Shown here: one piece after another, positions 1 through 8,531 of the stretch
Numbering within the stretch: the stretch's first letter is position 1
Layout: each line of letters starts with the position of its first letter
Origin: Prostheceraeus crozeri
Taxonomy: Eukaryota > Platyhelminthes > Polycladida > Euryleptidae
Direction of reading: 5' to 3'
Assembly: GCA_907163375.1 (NCBI GenBank)
Contig: CAJQUW010003381.1
Location: 434,001 to 498,000, forward strand
Length of the DNA: 64,000 bases
Program-made: the position numbers and the translations under genes
The notes under the pieces: generated by a model
Told to the model about the DNA's origin: nothing
Database searches by the model: none
What the model saw: the letters and a program-made list of their open reading frames with translations, nothing else

Positions 1-254
1 AATTGCGTGCACAGCAATCTGCCATAGACGCATTAGATGATTTAACAAAGACGAGGCGTACAGTTCGGAAGAAACGTAGGAAGTCAAGACAAGTTGGATC
101 AGGTCGAGTTACTAAGCAAAGGCGTAGGAGAAGTAAAAAGCCCACCAGAGCAGCACGTTCTAAATCAAGACGTCGTGTGAAAGCAAGAAAGCGCAAACGA
201 AATTCCACAGCGACTGGAAACAAGTCAAAACGAAGGAAGACAACATATTTGTAA
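1..254 (+). CDS. Basic arginine/lysine-rich protein, C-terminal part (Polinton)
   Basis: An open frame runs in from the window edge and ends at a TAA at 252-254. About 83 residues are visible and almost half are Arg or Lys, with several RRRR/KRRK clusters, like viral core or DNA-condensing tails. No ATG starts it, so the visible part is the C-terminus of a longer protein. The stop lies only 10 nt before the capsid gene's ATG, which suggests a tightly packed transcription unit. A minor-capsid or core (DNA-packaging) role is inferred from composition and position; no homologue was recognised. Confidence 0.55.
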   Translation, partial: LRAQQSAIDALDDLTKTRRTVRKKRRKSRQVGSGRVTKQRRRRSKKPTRAARSKSRRRVKARKRKRNSTATGNKSKRRKTTYL

Positions 255-264
255 AGCTAATACG

Positions 265-1548
265 ATGCAGAGTATCAATTCGGCTTTGTGTTTCTTCGAT
301 TCACCACCTCATCAAACTGACATTATTTCCTCAACTATTGTTGATATAGTCCCCACAACAAATATTGATGGTAACCAACAGCCTATTCAGTTTGATATAC
401 CTGCTAATCCTCAAGATTATATTGACTGTCAATCCATTGATTTAGAATTGTGTATACAAATTAAGAAGACTGATGGTACCAATATTGATTCAACTAAGGA
501 TAAAGTGGGATTGACAAATCTTCCTATTGCCAGTCTATTCTCAGATGTGTATTTAATATTGAATGACAAACAGATTGAAGGAGGGGATCGAGCATATCCC
601 TATGGAGCATACATAAATACAATGACGCAATTTCAGAAGCAAGCTAAACAGTCACACTTGCAAGTTGCCGGCTGGTATGATGATCAGCAAGGGAAATTTG
701 ATGAGGTCTCAAATGGAGGTTTAAAAAAACGAATGGAATTGACAGCAGATTCAAAGGAATTATACTTGAAAGGACCTGTCTATCTTGATTTCCTTCGTCA
801 ATCTAGATATCTACTATCACAGGTTAAAATGCAAATAAAATTTATTCGTGCAAATCCTGAGTTCGCGTTAATGGCCTTTGGAGCTACAAACTATCAAATC
901 AACATAAGTAGTGCCGTGCTCAATGTAAGGAGAGTAACAATGAACCCGTCAGTCATCAACGAGCATGCGACAGGACTGAGGAAAAGCAATGCAATATATC
1001 CAGTTAATCACAGTGTGTTAACAAACTTCACAATTGGTGCGGGATCATCCTCTCATGCCTACCCAAATCTTTTTCCCACTGCGATGCCGAAGGCGGTGTA
1101 TATCACATTTGTGGAAAATGAGTCATTTATTGGTGCTTTTGAAAAGAATCCATTTAATTTCCAACACTTTAACGTTAGTAAACTAGCACTCTATCAGGAT
1201 GGAAAATTTGTTGCTTGCAAAGCTTATGAGCCTAATTTTAAAGAGGGTAAATTTGCACGTGAATATGGTTCTACTTTCACTGCACTGAGCATGTTTAACA
1301 CAGATGATTCAAATGGAATTACAATGGATATGTATAAAAATGGTTACTTCTTCATTATATACAATCTCACAGCAGATGCAGATCTAGGCGGTGAAAGCGT
1401 AGGAGTTACAAAGCCTGGTAATCTACGACTAGAGGTGTCATTTGAGTCACCTTTGAAGAAAACAATTACTTGCCTCATTTATGCTATCTATGATAGCAAA
1501 GTTGAAATAACGAGAATGCGAGACGTAACTGTCAGCTATCAGAGATGA
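265..1548 (+). CDS. Polinton capsid-type jelly-roll protein (PY/MCP)
   Basis: This 427-residue protein resembles the Polinton PY family, the predicted double jelly-roll major capsid protein often annotated in animals as F54H12.2-like. Landmarks are an opening FFDSPPHQTDI segment, then PIQFDIPANPQDYIDC, SLFSDVYLILNDKQI and YPYGAYINT in the first third. These match the family's pattern of an early DYID motif followed by a surface loop and a YPYR-like motif. It has no signal peptide or membrane span. Its TGA overlaps the protease ATG in an ATGA tetranucleotide, a compact arrangement common in viruses. It would form the capsid shell; the assignment rests on motif recall rather than alignment. Confidence 0.75.
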   Translation: MQSINSALCFFDSPPHQTDIISSTIVDIVPTTNIDGNQQPIQFDIPANPQDYIDCQSIDLELCIQIKKTDGTNIDSTKDKVGLTNLPIASLFSDVYLILNDKQIEGGDRAYPYGAYINTMTQFQKQAKQSHLQVAGWYDDQQGKFDEVSNGGLKKRMELTADSKELYLKGPVYLDFLRQSRYLLSQVKMQIKFIRANPEFALMAFGATNYQINISSAVLNVRRVTMNPSVINEHATGLRKSNAIYPVNHSVLTNFTIGAGSSSHAYPNLFPTAMPKAVYITFVENESFIGAFEKNPFNFQHFNVSKLALYQDGKFVACKAYEPNFKEGKFAREYGSTFTALSMFNTDDSNGITMDMYKNGYFFIIYNLTADADLGGESVGVTKPGNLRLEVSFESPLKKTITCLIYAIYDSKVEITRMRDVTVSYQR

Positions 1549-2006
1549 GTAACTTAAGCAACATACAAATCTTGAGGAAAATGGGAAATGCTCATCCCTA
1601 CTCCAAGTCAATATTTCTTGATGTCTTTTCTAGAGATAATTTACCTAATTCAATTCCTTTCTATCCTTGTTCGCTTATCATCAATACGGACAGCAACAAT
1701 CTTCCTGGTGAACATTGGGTTGCAGTGTACATCAATCGCTATAAAGTGGCTGAATATTTTGACTCTCTTAATCTACCTCGCTTACATGACATTGCATTAT
1801 GGATGAATAGGTTCTCCTGGACGATTAAGAAAGTTACATCGTTTCCACTTCAAAGCAATGTATCTCTCATGTGCGGCGGTTATGTGCTATACTTCATCAA
1901 CGAGAGACCATTGAAAAATAACTGTAAAAGTGATTTACAACTTTTTTCGAAAGACTGCTATAAAAATGATGTAATTCTTACAAAGTATATTGAAACTGTT
2001 TTGTAA
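1545..2006 (+). CDS. Adenain-like cysteine protease (Polinton PRO)
   Basis: This 153-residue protein matches the Polinton/adenovirus maturation protease fold by eye. GEHWVAVYI holds the His of the catalytic triad, EYFDSLNL the acidic partner (adenain WFDS/FDSF region), and SLMCGGYVLYF the nucleophile Cys. The order and spacing are the usual ones for the roughly 150-200 residue family, C48/C5-type peptidases. The enzyme is expected to cleave capsid precursors during particle maturation. It follows the capsid gene with a 4-nt overlap. The stop codon is fused to a poly(A) signal (AATAAA at 2005-2010), so it is probably the last gene of the plus-strand unit. Confidence 0.75.
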   Translation: MSNLSNIQILRKMGNAHPYSKSIFLDVFSRDNLPNSIPFYPCSLIINTDSNNLPGEHWVAVYINRYKVAEYFDSLNLPRLHDIALWMNRFSWTIKKVTSFPLQSNVSLMCGGYVLYFINERPLKNNCKSDLQLFSKDCYKNDVILTKYIETVL

Positions 2007-2018
2007 TAAAGTTTTATT
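2005..2018. terminator. Palindromic bidirectional poly(A) signal
   Basis: The 14-mer AATAAAGTTTTATT reads AATAAA on the plus strand (2005-2010) and again on the minus strand (2013-2018). It sits between the converging protease gene and TBP-like gene. The plus-strand signal begins inside the protease TAA. One short palindrome could therefore end both convergent transcripts. Confidence 0.6.
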
Positions 2019-2137
2019 TTATATGTAAATATCCTTGTTTTATGTTCCAAATCGTTGGGTTTAGAGGGAAAGCAAAACATGTTTACATTTCAATATGTAT
2101 TTACAAATATACAGTTCTTTTCTAAATATTTACATAG

Positions 2138-2707
2138 CTACAATGTAGATTTCACAAATATTTTTCTCAAATCACATAGGATGGGAGGAACATCATTTAT
2201 GTCTTTAATGCCGGTTATCACAATCTTTCCATTATGGAATACATGAACATGATATGGGTGCCAGTTAGTCATCTGTGCTGCTGGAAATAGTTCCACTTCA
2301 TAAGTGAGATTATTTGATGATGTGACTTTACGAAAGTCATAATGATAGTTCAATTCACATAACACAGTCATTGTCTTCACTTCCCATTCAGATAATGAGT
2401 CACTAAGTAAATTTTCCAACGTAGAATGTAGATATGGTAGATCACCATCAGTGAAGCCACCAACACACTGGATTGTTCCATTTGGAAAGAATAGGATAGT
2501 CACATATTTATCCTTCCTCTGTATCCTCCATGTTAACATTGAGGGTCTTCCCAGATGTAGATTCGTTGTCGGCTTCATCTTGTGTTTTATTAATAACCAT
2601 TGCTTTCGATTGGGAATGTTCCGCTCGATTTCTTGAAGATTGAGTTTTGAGTTTACTTTTGTAGTTAACATGCGATTCACGACTTCCATCCGCTTGATGT
2701 CCTCCAT
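2138..2707 (-). CDS. TATA-binding-protein-like protein in a Polinton
   Basis: This 189-residue protein reads as the two-repeat saddle of TBP. Repeat 1 has VVNRMLTTKVNSKLNLQEIE (residues ~9-28), like the TBP opening IVATVNLGCKLDLK. It is followed by WRIQRKDKYVTILFFPNG, like MRIREPKTTALIFSSGK. Repeat 2 has KTMTVLCELNYHYDFRKV, like IQNIVGSCDVKFPIRLEGL. It is followed by LTYEVELFP and YHVHVFHNGKIVITG, like SYEPELFP and VLLIFVSGKIVLTG. Two DNA-kinking Phe positions of TBP repeat 2 are recognisable. The length equals the conserved TBP core (~180 aa). The gene converges on the capsid block, and its first 200 nt overlap the PC4-like ORF in another frame. A promoter-recognition role for element genes is inferred. 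Family assignment is from pattern only. Confidence 0.68.
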   Translation of the reverse strand: MEDIKRMEVVNRMLTTKVNSKLNLQEIERNIPNRKQWLLIKHKMKPTTNLHLGRPSMLTWRIQRKDKYVTILFFPNGTIQCVGGFTDGDLPYLHSTLENLLSDSLSEWEVKTMTVLCELNYHYDFRKVTSSNNLTYEVELFPAAQMTNWHPYHVHVFHNGKIVITGIKDINDVPPILCDLRKIFVKSTL

Positions 2708-3131
2708 CCTTAATAAATGAAATCATATGTGGTAGTATCTCTTTTGTAAAGTTTCTCCATGTGACGTCACTGAAACGGAAAAATCGATAGTCAATATCTT
2801 CTCTCTTTGGTGAACAGAAGTATAGCTTGACGGTAGAGTCACACTTTATCCATACCTTTTGATCGAGGGGAATCTTCATCCGTGTCTTATGGTTGTCAAT
2901 CAGATCAGCAAAGTCCTTCAGTGAAGATAATGCGTCAAGGCTAATGCAAACGCCACGATGTTTTCCACCACTATTTGTTATTAAATGACGAAAGACTACT
3001 TTCTTAGAATTTGTTATGTGAATGCTTTGTGAGTCATTTAATTTCCATGTTCTAATGTAATGAGGCATGTTTTCAAATATAAACCTAAATTTATTTGTTT
3101 GCATAAAGCTTGCTATTTTACATCTCAACAT
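2508..3131 (-). CDS. Putative PC4-like ssDNA-binding/coactivator protein (Polinton)
   Basis: This 207-residue protein has two stretches (residues ~35-80 and ~92-143) that resemble the PC4/p15 coactivator domain. The pattern is a beta-rich segment ending in an ISL-type motif, then an amphipathic helix. SIHITNSKKVVFRHL plus RGVCISLDALSSLKDF parallels the PC4 run VSVRDFKGKVLIDIRE plus GRKGISLNPEQWSQLKE. The second copy (VWIKCDSTVKLYF to FSDVTWRNFTKEI) is weaker. A polar, low-complexity tail follows and ends in acidic residues. If correct, it would bind single-stranded DNA in replication or transcription. The start codon lies in a hairpin stem, and the 3' end overlaps the TBP-like ORF by 200 nt. 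The alternative is an unrelated Polinton protein of unknown role. Confidence 0.45.
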   Translation of the reverse strand: MLRCKIASFMQTNKFRFIFENMPHYIRTWKLNDSQSIHITNSKKVVFRHLITNSGGKHRGVCISLDALSSLKDFADLIDNHKTRMKIPLDQKVWIKCDSTVKLYFCSPKREDIDYRFFRFSDVTWRNFTKEILPHMISFIKDGGHQADGSRESHVNYKSKLKTQSSRNRAEHSQSKAMVINKTQDEADNESTSGKTLNVNMEDTEEG

Positions 3132-3223
3132 ATCGGAATGATGTTGAGTGCTACGTCTTCAATTCATAGTAGGACTACCTATGTTTTAGTAATTATTTCT
3201 ACACATCGGAAAGATGTAGAAAT
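3124..3223. promoter_or_regulatory. Twin bulged hairpins upstream of the PC4-like ORF
   Basis: Two hairpins of the same design lie 47 nt apart between PolB and the PC4-like ORF. One is at 3124-3148 (stem CTCAAC...GTTGAG) and the other at about 3196-3222 (stem TTTCTAC...GTAGAAA). In both, the plus-strand form has a 2-nt bulge on the left arm, an ATC/GAT closing stem and a GGAAT or GGAAA loop. The outer stems differ in sequence but keep pairing, which is compensatory-like. The first includes the ATG of the PC4-like ORF. They may act in the 5' leader of that minus-strand transcript. Confidence 0.4.
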
Positions 3224-3309
3224 TTCATTTTATATTTAATCTACCTATATATTATTAAGCATGACTACGCAGAAATGTAGTGATTGGTTAGTTTACTTTG
3301 TTAAATTTC

Positions 3310-6300
3310 TTAAACTTCTACGTCACCTGTAGCAGGAAGGCATCTCCTTCTCTTTGAAGGTGGGGGAAGACCTAAACTATAGTGTCCATATGGTAGAGAT
3401 AGATTTTTATTTAACCAACAGCGCTTATCCTCCCAAAGTGAAAGTCCTCGCTTTCTAAATGATTTTGTAGTGACTACGTGATTTGTTGAATTTATAATTG
3501 TCATTTCCTCATTTGTATCTTTCTCACTGTAGTACACAGTCCTATAATCATTATGTTGTAATTTTTTAACTGCAGCTCTCTGCACTCCTTTTGCCCGCTT
3601 TATGCTATCACAAGTTGAATCTAGATATTTCATTGAATACATTTTTGGTTTTAGCAAGATCATTTCCTCAAGCAACTTTCCCGCACACTCATCCTTAAAA
3701 CAACCTAATCTGGCTCTGTTTGTTACTGAGTATAGTCGGTGATGACTGTCATAGTTTGAAGAGTCAAATTTTTCACCAAAATATAGCAGTACATCCTCCA
3801 AGCTGACAGATGGTGAGGTGTACAAACATAGGAAAAAACTATCGGTATCATCTCCACAAAGCCGCGTTCTATTTATCAGTGGACATCTTTTCAAATCATT
3901 GTAGTATAACTGGTACAATTCCAATTTGCTATAGTCAAGTACCGCCTGACCAACATAAATCAATTTATTCAACATTATTGAAGGTTTATACATTTCCATA
4001 CCAACTAGATCTTCATCAAATATCTTATGCTGTACATAGAGAGGATGATTTGATAATTTTCGACATTGTTCCACGCTGTTTACTAATTTGAATTTTCTCC
4101 TTCGTCTTACATTTTCCATTGTTTTACCATATAAAGAATTATTTTTCAACTTATAAAATGACTTTTCAAAGTTGGTACTTGATTGAGCTCTCTTTTGTGA
4201 ATTCATATCAATGTACGTTCTCAACCATGGCTTTTGTGTGAACTCTATACCGTTGTGAATTTCTGTGATTTTCATACCCATGGATAAATAAAATTTTAAT
4301 ATTGAATAGTGTACAACATAATTTTCCCTATTGAATTGATGAAGCAAGAGTTTTTTAGTTGAACTGAATTTAGTGTCTGGTCTTATTTTCCTATGTAAAT
4401 CCTTCATATAAGTTGAGAACATATTTTGCTCTACGGTCTGCATCTCTGGCGCTAATGGGAAATCGGCAGTGTCATCATGTATGTTTGCAGGATATTCCAA
4501 GTTCAAATCAAAAATATAACCAATTTCACCATCATCATCGATAGCTTGTATATTTTCTTCGTTTAGAAAATAGCTTACTTCACTATCACTCAACCATTTA
4601 AAATTTGAATGTGGTAGACTCTTACTGAGCGAAGAACCGTAAAGGTTATTGACATCAATGTAAGATAAGTGACGACTTTCATTTGTATTATTTTGTAATT
4701 CCGAAATGCGTGCACGTGCTCTGTGAATGTTCGTAAAAGTCATTCCACCCCTTATTCCCCTTTCGAAGAGATTATACATACTTTCATCTTGTATGTAGTG
4801 TGGAGGATCATTAGATGTCAAATTTAAAGCTGAAGTAAAGCTAAGATGTGGAAGGCTAACGAAATGGACAGGATCTACTTCATCTTCACTTTGACTTAGT
4901 GACCTAAAAACTTCAAAAATATCTGTCAGTAATAATACATCCAGTTTCAAATATGCAAGCATGTAATCACCAAAATTGTTACAATTGAAAGCAAACCACG
5001 CATTACTAGCGTGCTTATATTCTTCATCTGAACAATGTTCACGAGTGAGATCATTATAAAATTCACATTGTGGTGGCAGACATTTTTCTGACAATGTATT
5101 TAGACTTCTAAAATAACAGTAGGGAAACACACCCTTTTGATAAAGAATATCATCTGTTAACAGGGGAAATTCATTTCTTAGTTTTTCTACATGTTCATAA
5201 ACTTGCAATCCTCTTGCTAACTCACTCAATGATGCACTTAAAAATTGATAAGAATCTAAGAATTTTAACTTGAAGTAGATTGTTTTTCCTTTGTATTCGT
5301 TCACAGGGACGCTGGCGGATAGAGTTATATACTTTTCAGCTGTTGCTGCTACTACTTCCAATTTCCATGACTTCTTCTTTCCAATTGCTTTATAGCAAAC
5401 GATATGACTATCATAATTCTTAAAATTATGGAAGAAGATGGGTAGTTCCCGCCTATTTAGTTTTAATCGAAGATTGCATTTGCTGCATATTGTTTGCCTA
5501 TATCTTCCTGTTAAATGGTCGTGATCTCTTACTTTTATGCAATCATCACTAAATACAGCTTTACATTTATTACAATTTTTTACATTTTTATGTTTTTCTT
5601 CTTCATCAGAAGAAAGAGACATTGGTTGCCGGCTTATTGCACGCTGATTATCATATAAGTTTTGAGCTATATTTTCTAGGTGATCCAAGAAGTCCATAAT
5701 ACAATTCTCTCCTTTGAAGACATAATATTTGTTTTCAAATCTGGACTGGAGAGCTTTATGCCAAACATGATAAACACCAACTGCTGCCGGTTTGTGTACT
5801 TTATTATCGATGTAGCACTCTATATCTGCATAAACAACTAAAGGAGGACTTAATTGATATTCCATGCTACTTGTACTTACCTCTAGTTGTTTAGGCATTC
5901 TTTCTATTTGTGCCTTTCCACGAACACAAAATTGATAATGTCGCTCCAAAGTTGTCTTATATGTAAACGATTGGGTACATCGATCACAGAAATGTTTATA
6001 TCTTCTATTTATTTTTCTATATAATCTTGATAGTTTTCTGATTCCACAATAGTGTGCACGTTCATTGTTTATAATTAGTAGTATATTCACAGTTCGTTTA
6101 CCAATAAAGTTGCTGCTATATCGAACACCTTTTAGTCCTTTTTCGTAAAGGTGAATGTTGATTTTAATGTCATTATTTTTCTCAAACTTAGGAATATCTT
6201 TAATTGATACGGGTGTAGAGATGTCATTCATATTTAGTTCAGATGTCCATTTACTATATGATTTTATCTCATTCCTAGAATATGATACATCATTGTAATG

Positions 6301-7263
6301 TAGCATTGATAGAACTGAATACAAGAAACAGTCATTTGCATTTGAATGTACATTAATTACAGCCTTCGAATCTTTCAGACTCTTTGGTAGATTAAATACT
6401 TCTCCACCAGAAAGTAATGGACTAGTAATAACATTGAATTCTATATTTAGTATTTCATCTATAACCCAATTGCTACCCTTATTTGCAAAAGCTTCAATAT
6501 GACTTGAGAGACTATTTAAGTTATCTTGGAACCATGTATCATAGTCATAAATATAGTTTGTGGATGATGAAGTAAAGTGTGCGAGAAACGTTTCATCTTC
6601 CTGAGGATTTGATCGCACATAACGAATTTGTGCTACCAGACGACCACGTAGTTGAAAATTTTCTAGAAGGTTTGTCACTAAGTTCTCTAATATAGATCGC
6701 ATACTTAATAAAAAGGAAGTTATATCTACTGTGTGTGCTGATGGTGCGATGTCGTATACACGAGCATGACCGTTGAGCGCGCTTTCGCTGAGACTTACAG
6801 TTCCATGATTATTTTGAATATTCATCTCACTATTTGTATTATGCATATTCATATGCTGACGGAATTTGCTTATAGAATTATACGTTTTACCACAGCGGGA
6901 GCAGCATTGCATAAAGATCAAACTATTATTTGAAGCGCTGATTGGTACATGTCTAGACGTTGATTCAGCAGTACTAGATTCGGGTATTTCACTATCATTA
7001 GCTGAGATACTTCGAGGATTTGAATTTAAATTACAATTACTTGGTTGCTTATCACAGACTAGATTGTGTCGCTTTAGATTATCCTGTCGTTTCGTTTCAT
7101 ATGGACACTTCCTACACTGATAAGTTTTTCCTAACTTACAAAACTTTTCATGGCGTTGCAAATTACCATTAAGAGTAAACGTTTTTCCACATTTAGAACA
7201 GACAACCCTGTTTATTAAACTGGTGAGGATTATAATTTTGCAGACTATATATATTTTTATCAT
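3310..7263 (-). CDS. Protein-primed family B DNA polymerase (Polinton POLB)
   Basis: This 1317-residue polymerase would replicate the element. From the N-terminus it has C2H2 fingers (VCSKCGKTF, YQCRKCPYETK, CCSRCGKTY, later FCDRCTQSF). Next comes a NANDCFLYSVL segment typical of Polinton PolBs, and an exonuclease motif (VVYADIECY). An endonuclease VII-like HNH insert follows (VRDHDHLTGRYR with flanking CxxC pairs). The polymerase motifs are A (YIDVNNLYG), B (KNNSLYGKTMENV) and C (GDDTDSFFL). Length is at the upper end of the family. The first ~20 residues are hydrophobic and overlap a TATA-like run, and a TTTAATAAACAG sequence precedes the first finger, so the true N-terminus may differ or come from a spliced exon. 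The frame is open throughout. Confidence 0.9.
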   Translation of the reverse strand: MIKIYIVCKIIILTSLINRVVCSKCGKTFTLNGNLQRHEKFCKLGKTYQCRKCPYETKRQDNLKRHNLVCDKQPSNCNLNSNPRSISANDSEIPESSTAESTSRHVPISASNNSLIFMQCCSRCGKTYNSISKFRQHMNMHNTNSEMNIQNNHGTVSLSESALNGHARVYDIAPSAHTVDITSFLLSMRSILENLVTNLLENFQLRGRLVAQIRYVRSNPQEDETFLAHFTSSSTNYIYDYDTWFQDNLNSLSSHIEAFANKGSNWVIDEILNIEFNVITSPLLSGGEVFNLPKSLKDSKAVINVHSNANDCFLYSVLSMLHYNDVSYSRNEIKSYSKWTSELNMNDISTPVSIKDIPKFEKNNDIKINIHLYEKGLKGVRYSSNFIGKRTVNILLIINNERAHYCGIRKLSRLYRKINRRYKHFCDRCTQSFTYKTTLERHYQFCVRGKAQIERMPKQLEVSTSSMEYQLSPPLVVYADIECYIDNKVHKPAAVGVYHVWHKALQSRFENKYYVFKGENCIMDFLDHLENIAQNLYDNQRAISRQPMSLSSDEEEKHKNVKNCNKCKAVFSDDCIKVRDHDHLTGRYRQTICSKCNLRLKLNRRELPIFFHNFKNYDSHIVCYKAIGKKKSWKLEVVAATAEKYITLSASVPVNEYKGKTIYFKLKFLDSYQFLSASLSELARGLQVYEHVEKLRNEFPLLTDDILYQKGVFPYCYFRSLNTLSEKCLPPQCEFYNDLTREHCSDEEYKHASNAWFAFNCNNFGDYMLAYLKLDVLLLTDIFEVFRSLSQSEDEVDPVHFVSLPHLSFTSALNLTSNDPPHYIQDESMYNLFERGIRGGMTFTNIHRARARISELQNNTNESRHLSYIDVNNLYGSSLSKSLPHSNFKWLSDSEVSYFLNEENIQAIDDDGEIGYIFDLNLEYPANIHDDTADFPLAPEMQTVEQNMFSTYMKDLHRKIRPDTKFSSTKKLLLHQFNRENYVVHYSILKFYLSMGMKITEIHNGIEFTQKPWLRTYIDMNSQKRAQSSTNFEKSFYKLKNNSLYGKTMENVRRRRKFKLVNSVEQCRKLSNHPLYVQHKIFDEDLVGMEMYKPSIMLNKLIYVGQAVLDYSKLELYQLYYNDLKRCPLINRTRLCGDDTDSFFLCLYTSPSVSLEDVLLYFGEKFDSSNYDSHHRLYSVTNRARLGCFKDECAGKLLEEMILLKPKMYSMKYLDSTCDSIKRAKGVQRAAVKKLQHNDYRTVYYSEKDTNEEMTIINSTNHVVTTKSFRKRGLSLWEDKRCWLNKNLSLPYGHYSLGLPPPSKRRRCLPATGDVEV

Positions 7264-7267
7264 CCTA

Positions 7268-7275
7268 TGACGTCA
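7268..7275. promoter_or_regulatory. Perfect CRE palindrome beside the PolB start
   Basis: TGACGTCA, the full CREB/ATF site, lies five bases upstream of the PolB ATG. A second identical octamer at 2762-2769 is inside the PC4-like coding region, so chance cannot be excluded. Confidence 0.3.
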
Positions 7276-7382
7276 CAACGATTACTAGCCAATGACATTT
7301 GTTCCAATCTACGATGAAATAAGAAGACAGGACTTGTATCAAATTCTTTTTCCATTAAGTTAAAAAGTCAAAGTAAAAGAAA

Positions 7383-7756
7383 TTACAACTTTTGACACTT
7401 TATCATGTCACTGTGTGAGAGTTTCACATGCTGGCACTGCTCGCAACAGTCGGACGTTTCCTCCATCCGAGTCAGTCTAACTCGTGAAATGAGACCTTCA
7501 CGATATACGATGTGCATGAGTGTCTCACGTTCGAATTGCCGATTGCCTCGGGCTACAGAAGAGGACAATAGCAAGTTTGACTGTGTCAAATTGCGAACAG
7601 ACACAACCAAACCCCTATTCTCCTCCCTGAGCTTGCTCTCCCGCTGTTCAGCCATCCGAAGTCGTTGCTGGCACAACTTGAGTTTCTCCTCCAGTCGCTC
7701 ATCACCTTCTATGACCCCATCCCCCCCCGCCGTGTATGAAGTGTATGAAGGTCAAA
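7383..7756 (-). CDS. Short coiled-coil protein, start not found
   Basis: An open frame of about 125 codons runs from a TGA near 7757 to the stop at 7383, with no ATG. The visible protein is rich in Glu, Arg, Leu and Gln with heptad-like spacing (LEEKLKLCQQRLRMAEQRESKLREEN). It then has ETLMHIVYREGLISRVRLTR and a CCEQCQHVKLSH tail that could bind metal. It lies just upstream of PolB on the same strand. It may be an exon or a small structural protein of the Polinton; no family was recognised. Confidence 0.35.
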
Positions 7757-7785
7757 GGTCAAGGTCAAGTCAAAGGTCAAGGTCA
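7749..7785 (+). repeat. Five AGGTCA half-sites in 37 bp
   Basis: AGGTCA occurs at 7749, 7756, 7762, 7774 and 7780, giving one DR1 (single-base spacer) and two DR0 arrangements, several as TCAAGGTCA. It may simply be a short tandem repeat of an AAGGTC-type unit, but every unit is a nuclear-receptor half-site. Confidence 0.6.
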
Positions 7786-7900
7786 AGTTCATGTGGAAGT
7801 TTATGCATTATAGTCATTTCGAGTGATCAAACTTTAACTTTGAAAATTTTCAAAAACTTGGAAACTTAGTTATTTTTGAGAAAAACTTAGAATTTTTCCA

Positions 7901-8223
7901 GTTGCATACACTTGCATACAACATGGATTTCTTCATCGAATGGGTACATACCTTATATCATTCGAATGCCCTTTTAATGCTGATTCTAATGGTGTATTGT
8001 ATGACACATGTATGACATCATCCGAAGCAGCTATAGCCCTTTGAAAGATAGATAGAATTTAGTTGAGAAACTTAGAAATTGAAATCATAAATTTTCTTCC
8101 TGCATACACTTGCATACAACAGGGATTTCTTCATCGAATGGGTACATACCTTATATCATTAGAAAGGTCTTTTCATTCTCTAGCTGATGATGTATTGTAT
8201 GCAATATGTATGAAATCATCCTA
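7901..8223. repeat. 198-bp tandem repeat, two copies
   Basis: The segment beginning TGCATACACTTGCATACAAC occurs at 7903 and again at 8101, a period of 198 bp. The best conserved part runs from there through GGGTACATACC (~55 bp nearly identical). Weaker similarity continues to the CATCC about 120 bp on. No ORF spans it. It separates the PolB side from the divergent small genes, and nothing else was seen in 7870-8420. Confidence 0.7.
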
Positions 8224-8531
8224 AGGTGAAAAAAGCATTCAAAAAACACTGTAAATCTATTCAAACTTTCATCCAATTTGACTATCATTTGAATTACACA
8301 TTAATATTCATTTCAAACTTGTTCTAGTACGTTCGGTGCTGTTTCAAAGTCACAAACAAGTGATTTGAAATATATATCTTCCAAATATTAAACTTAGAAA
8401 TACTTATAGGTAGCTATTTCAGAGATGAATATATCTATCCCCAGTTCCCATTCAAATCCTATTAGAAATTCGATTTGTGAAATTATAAAAACAAGATTGT
8501 TCATTTATGTAAGTGTTATTAAAGATAAAAA

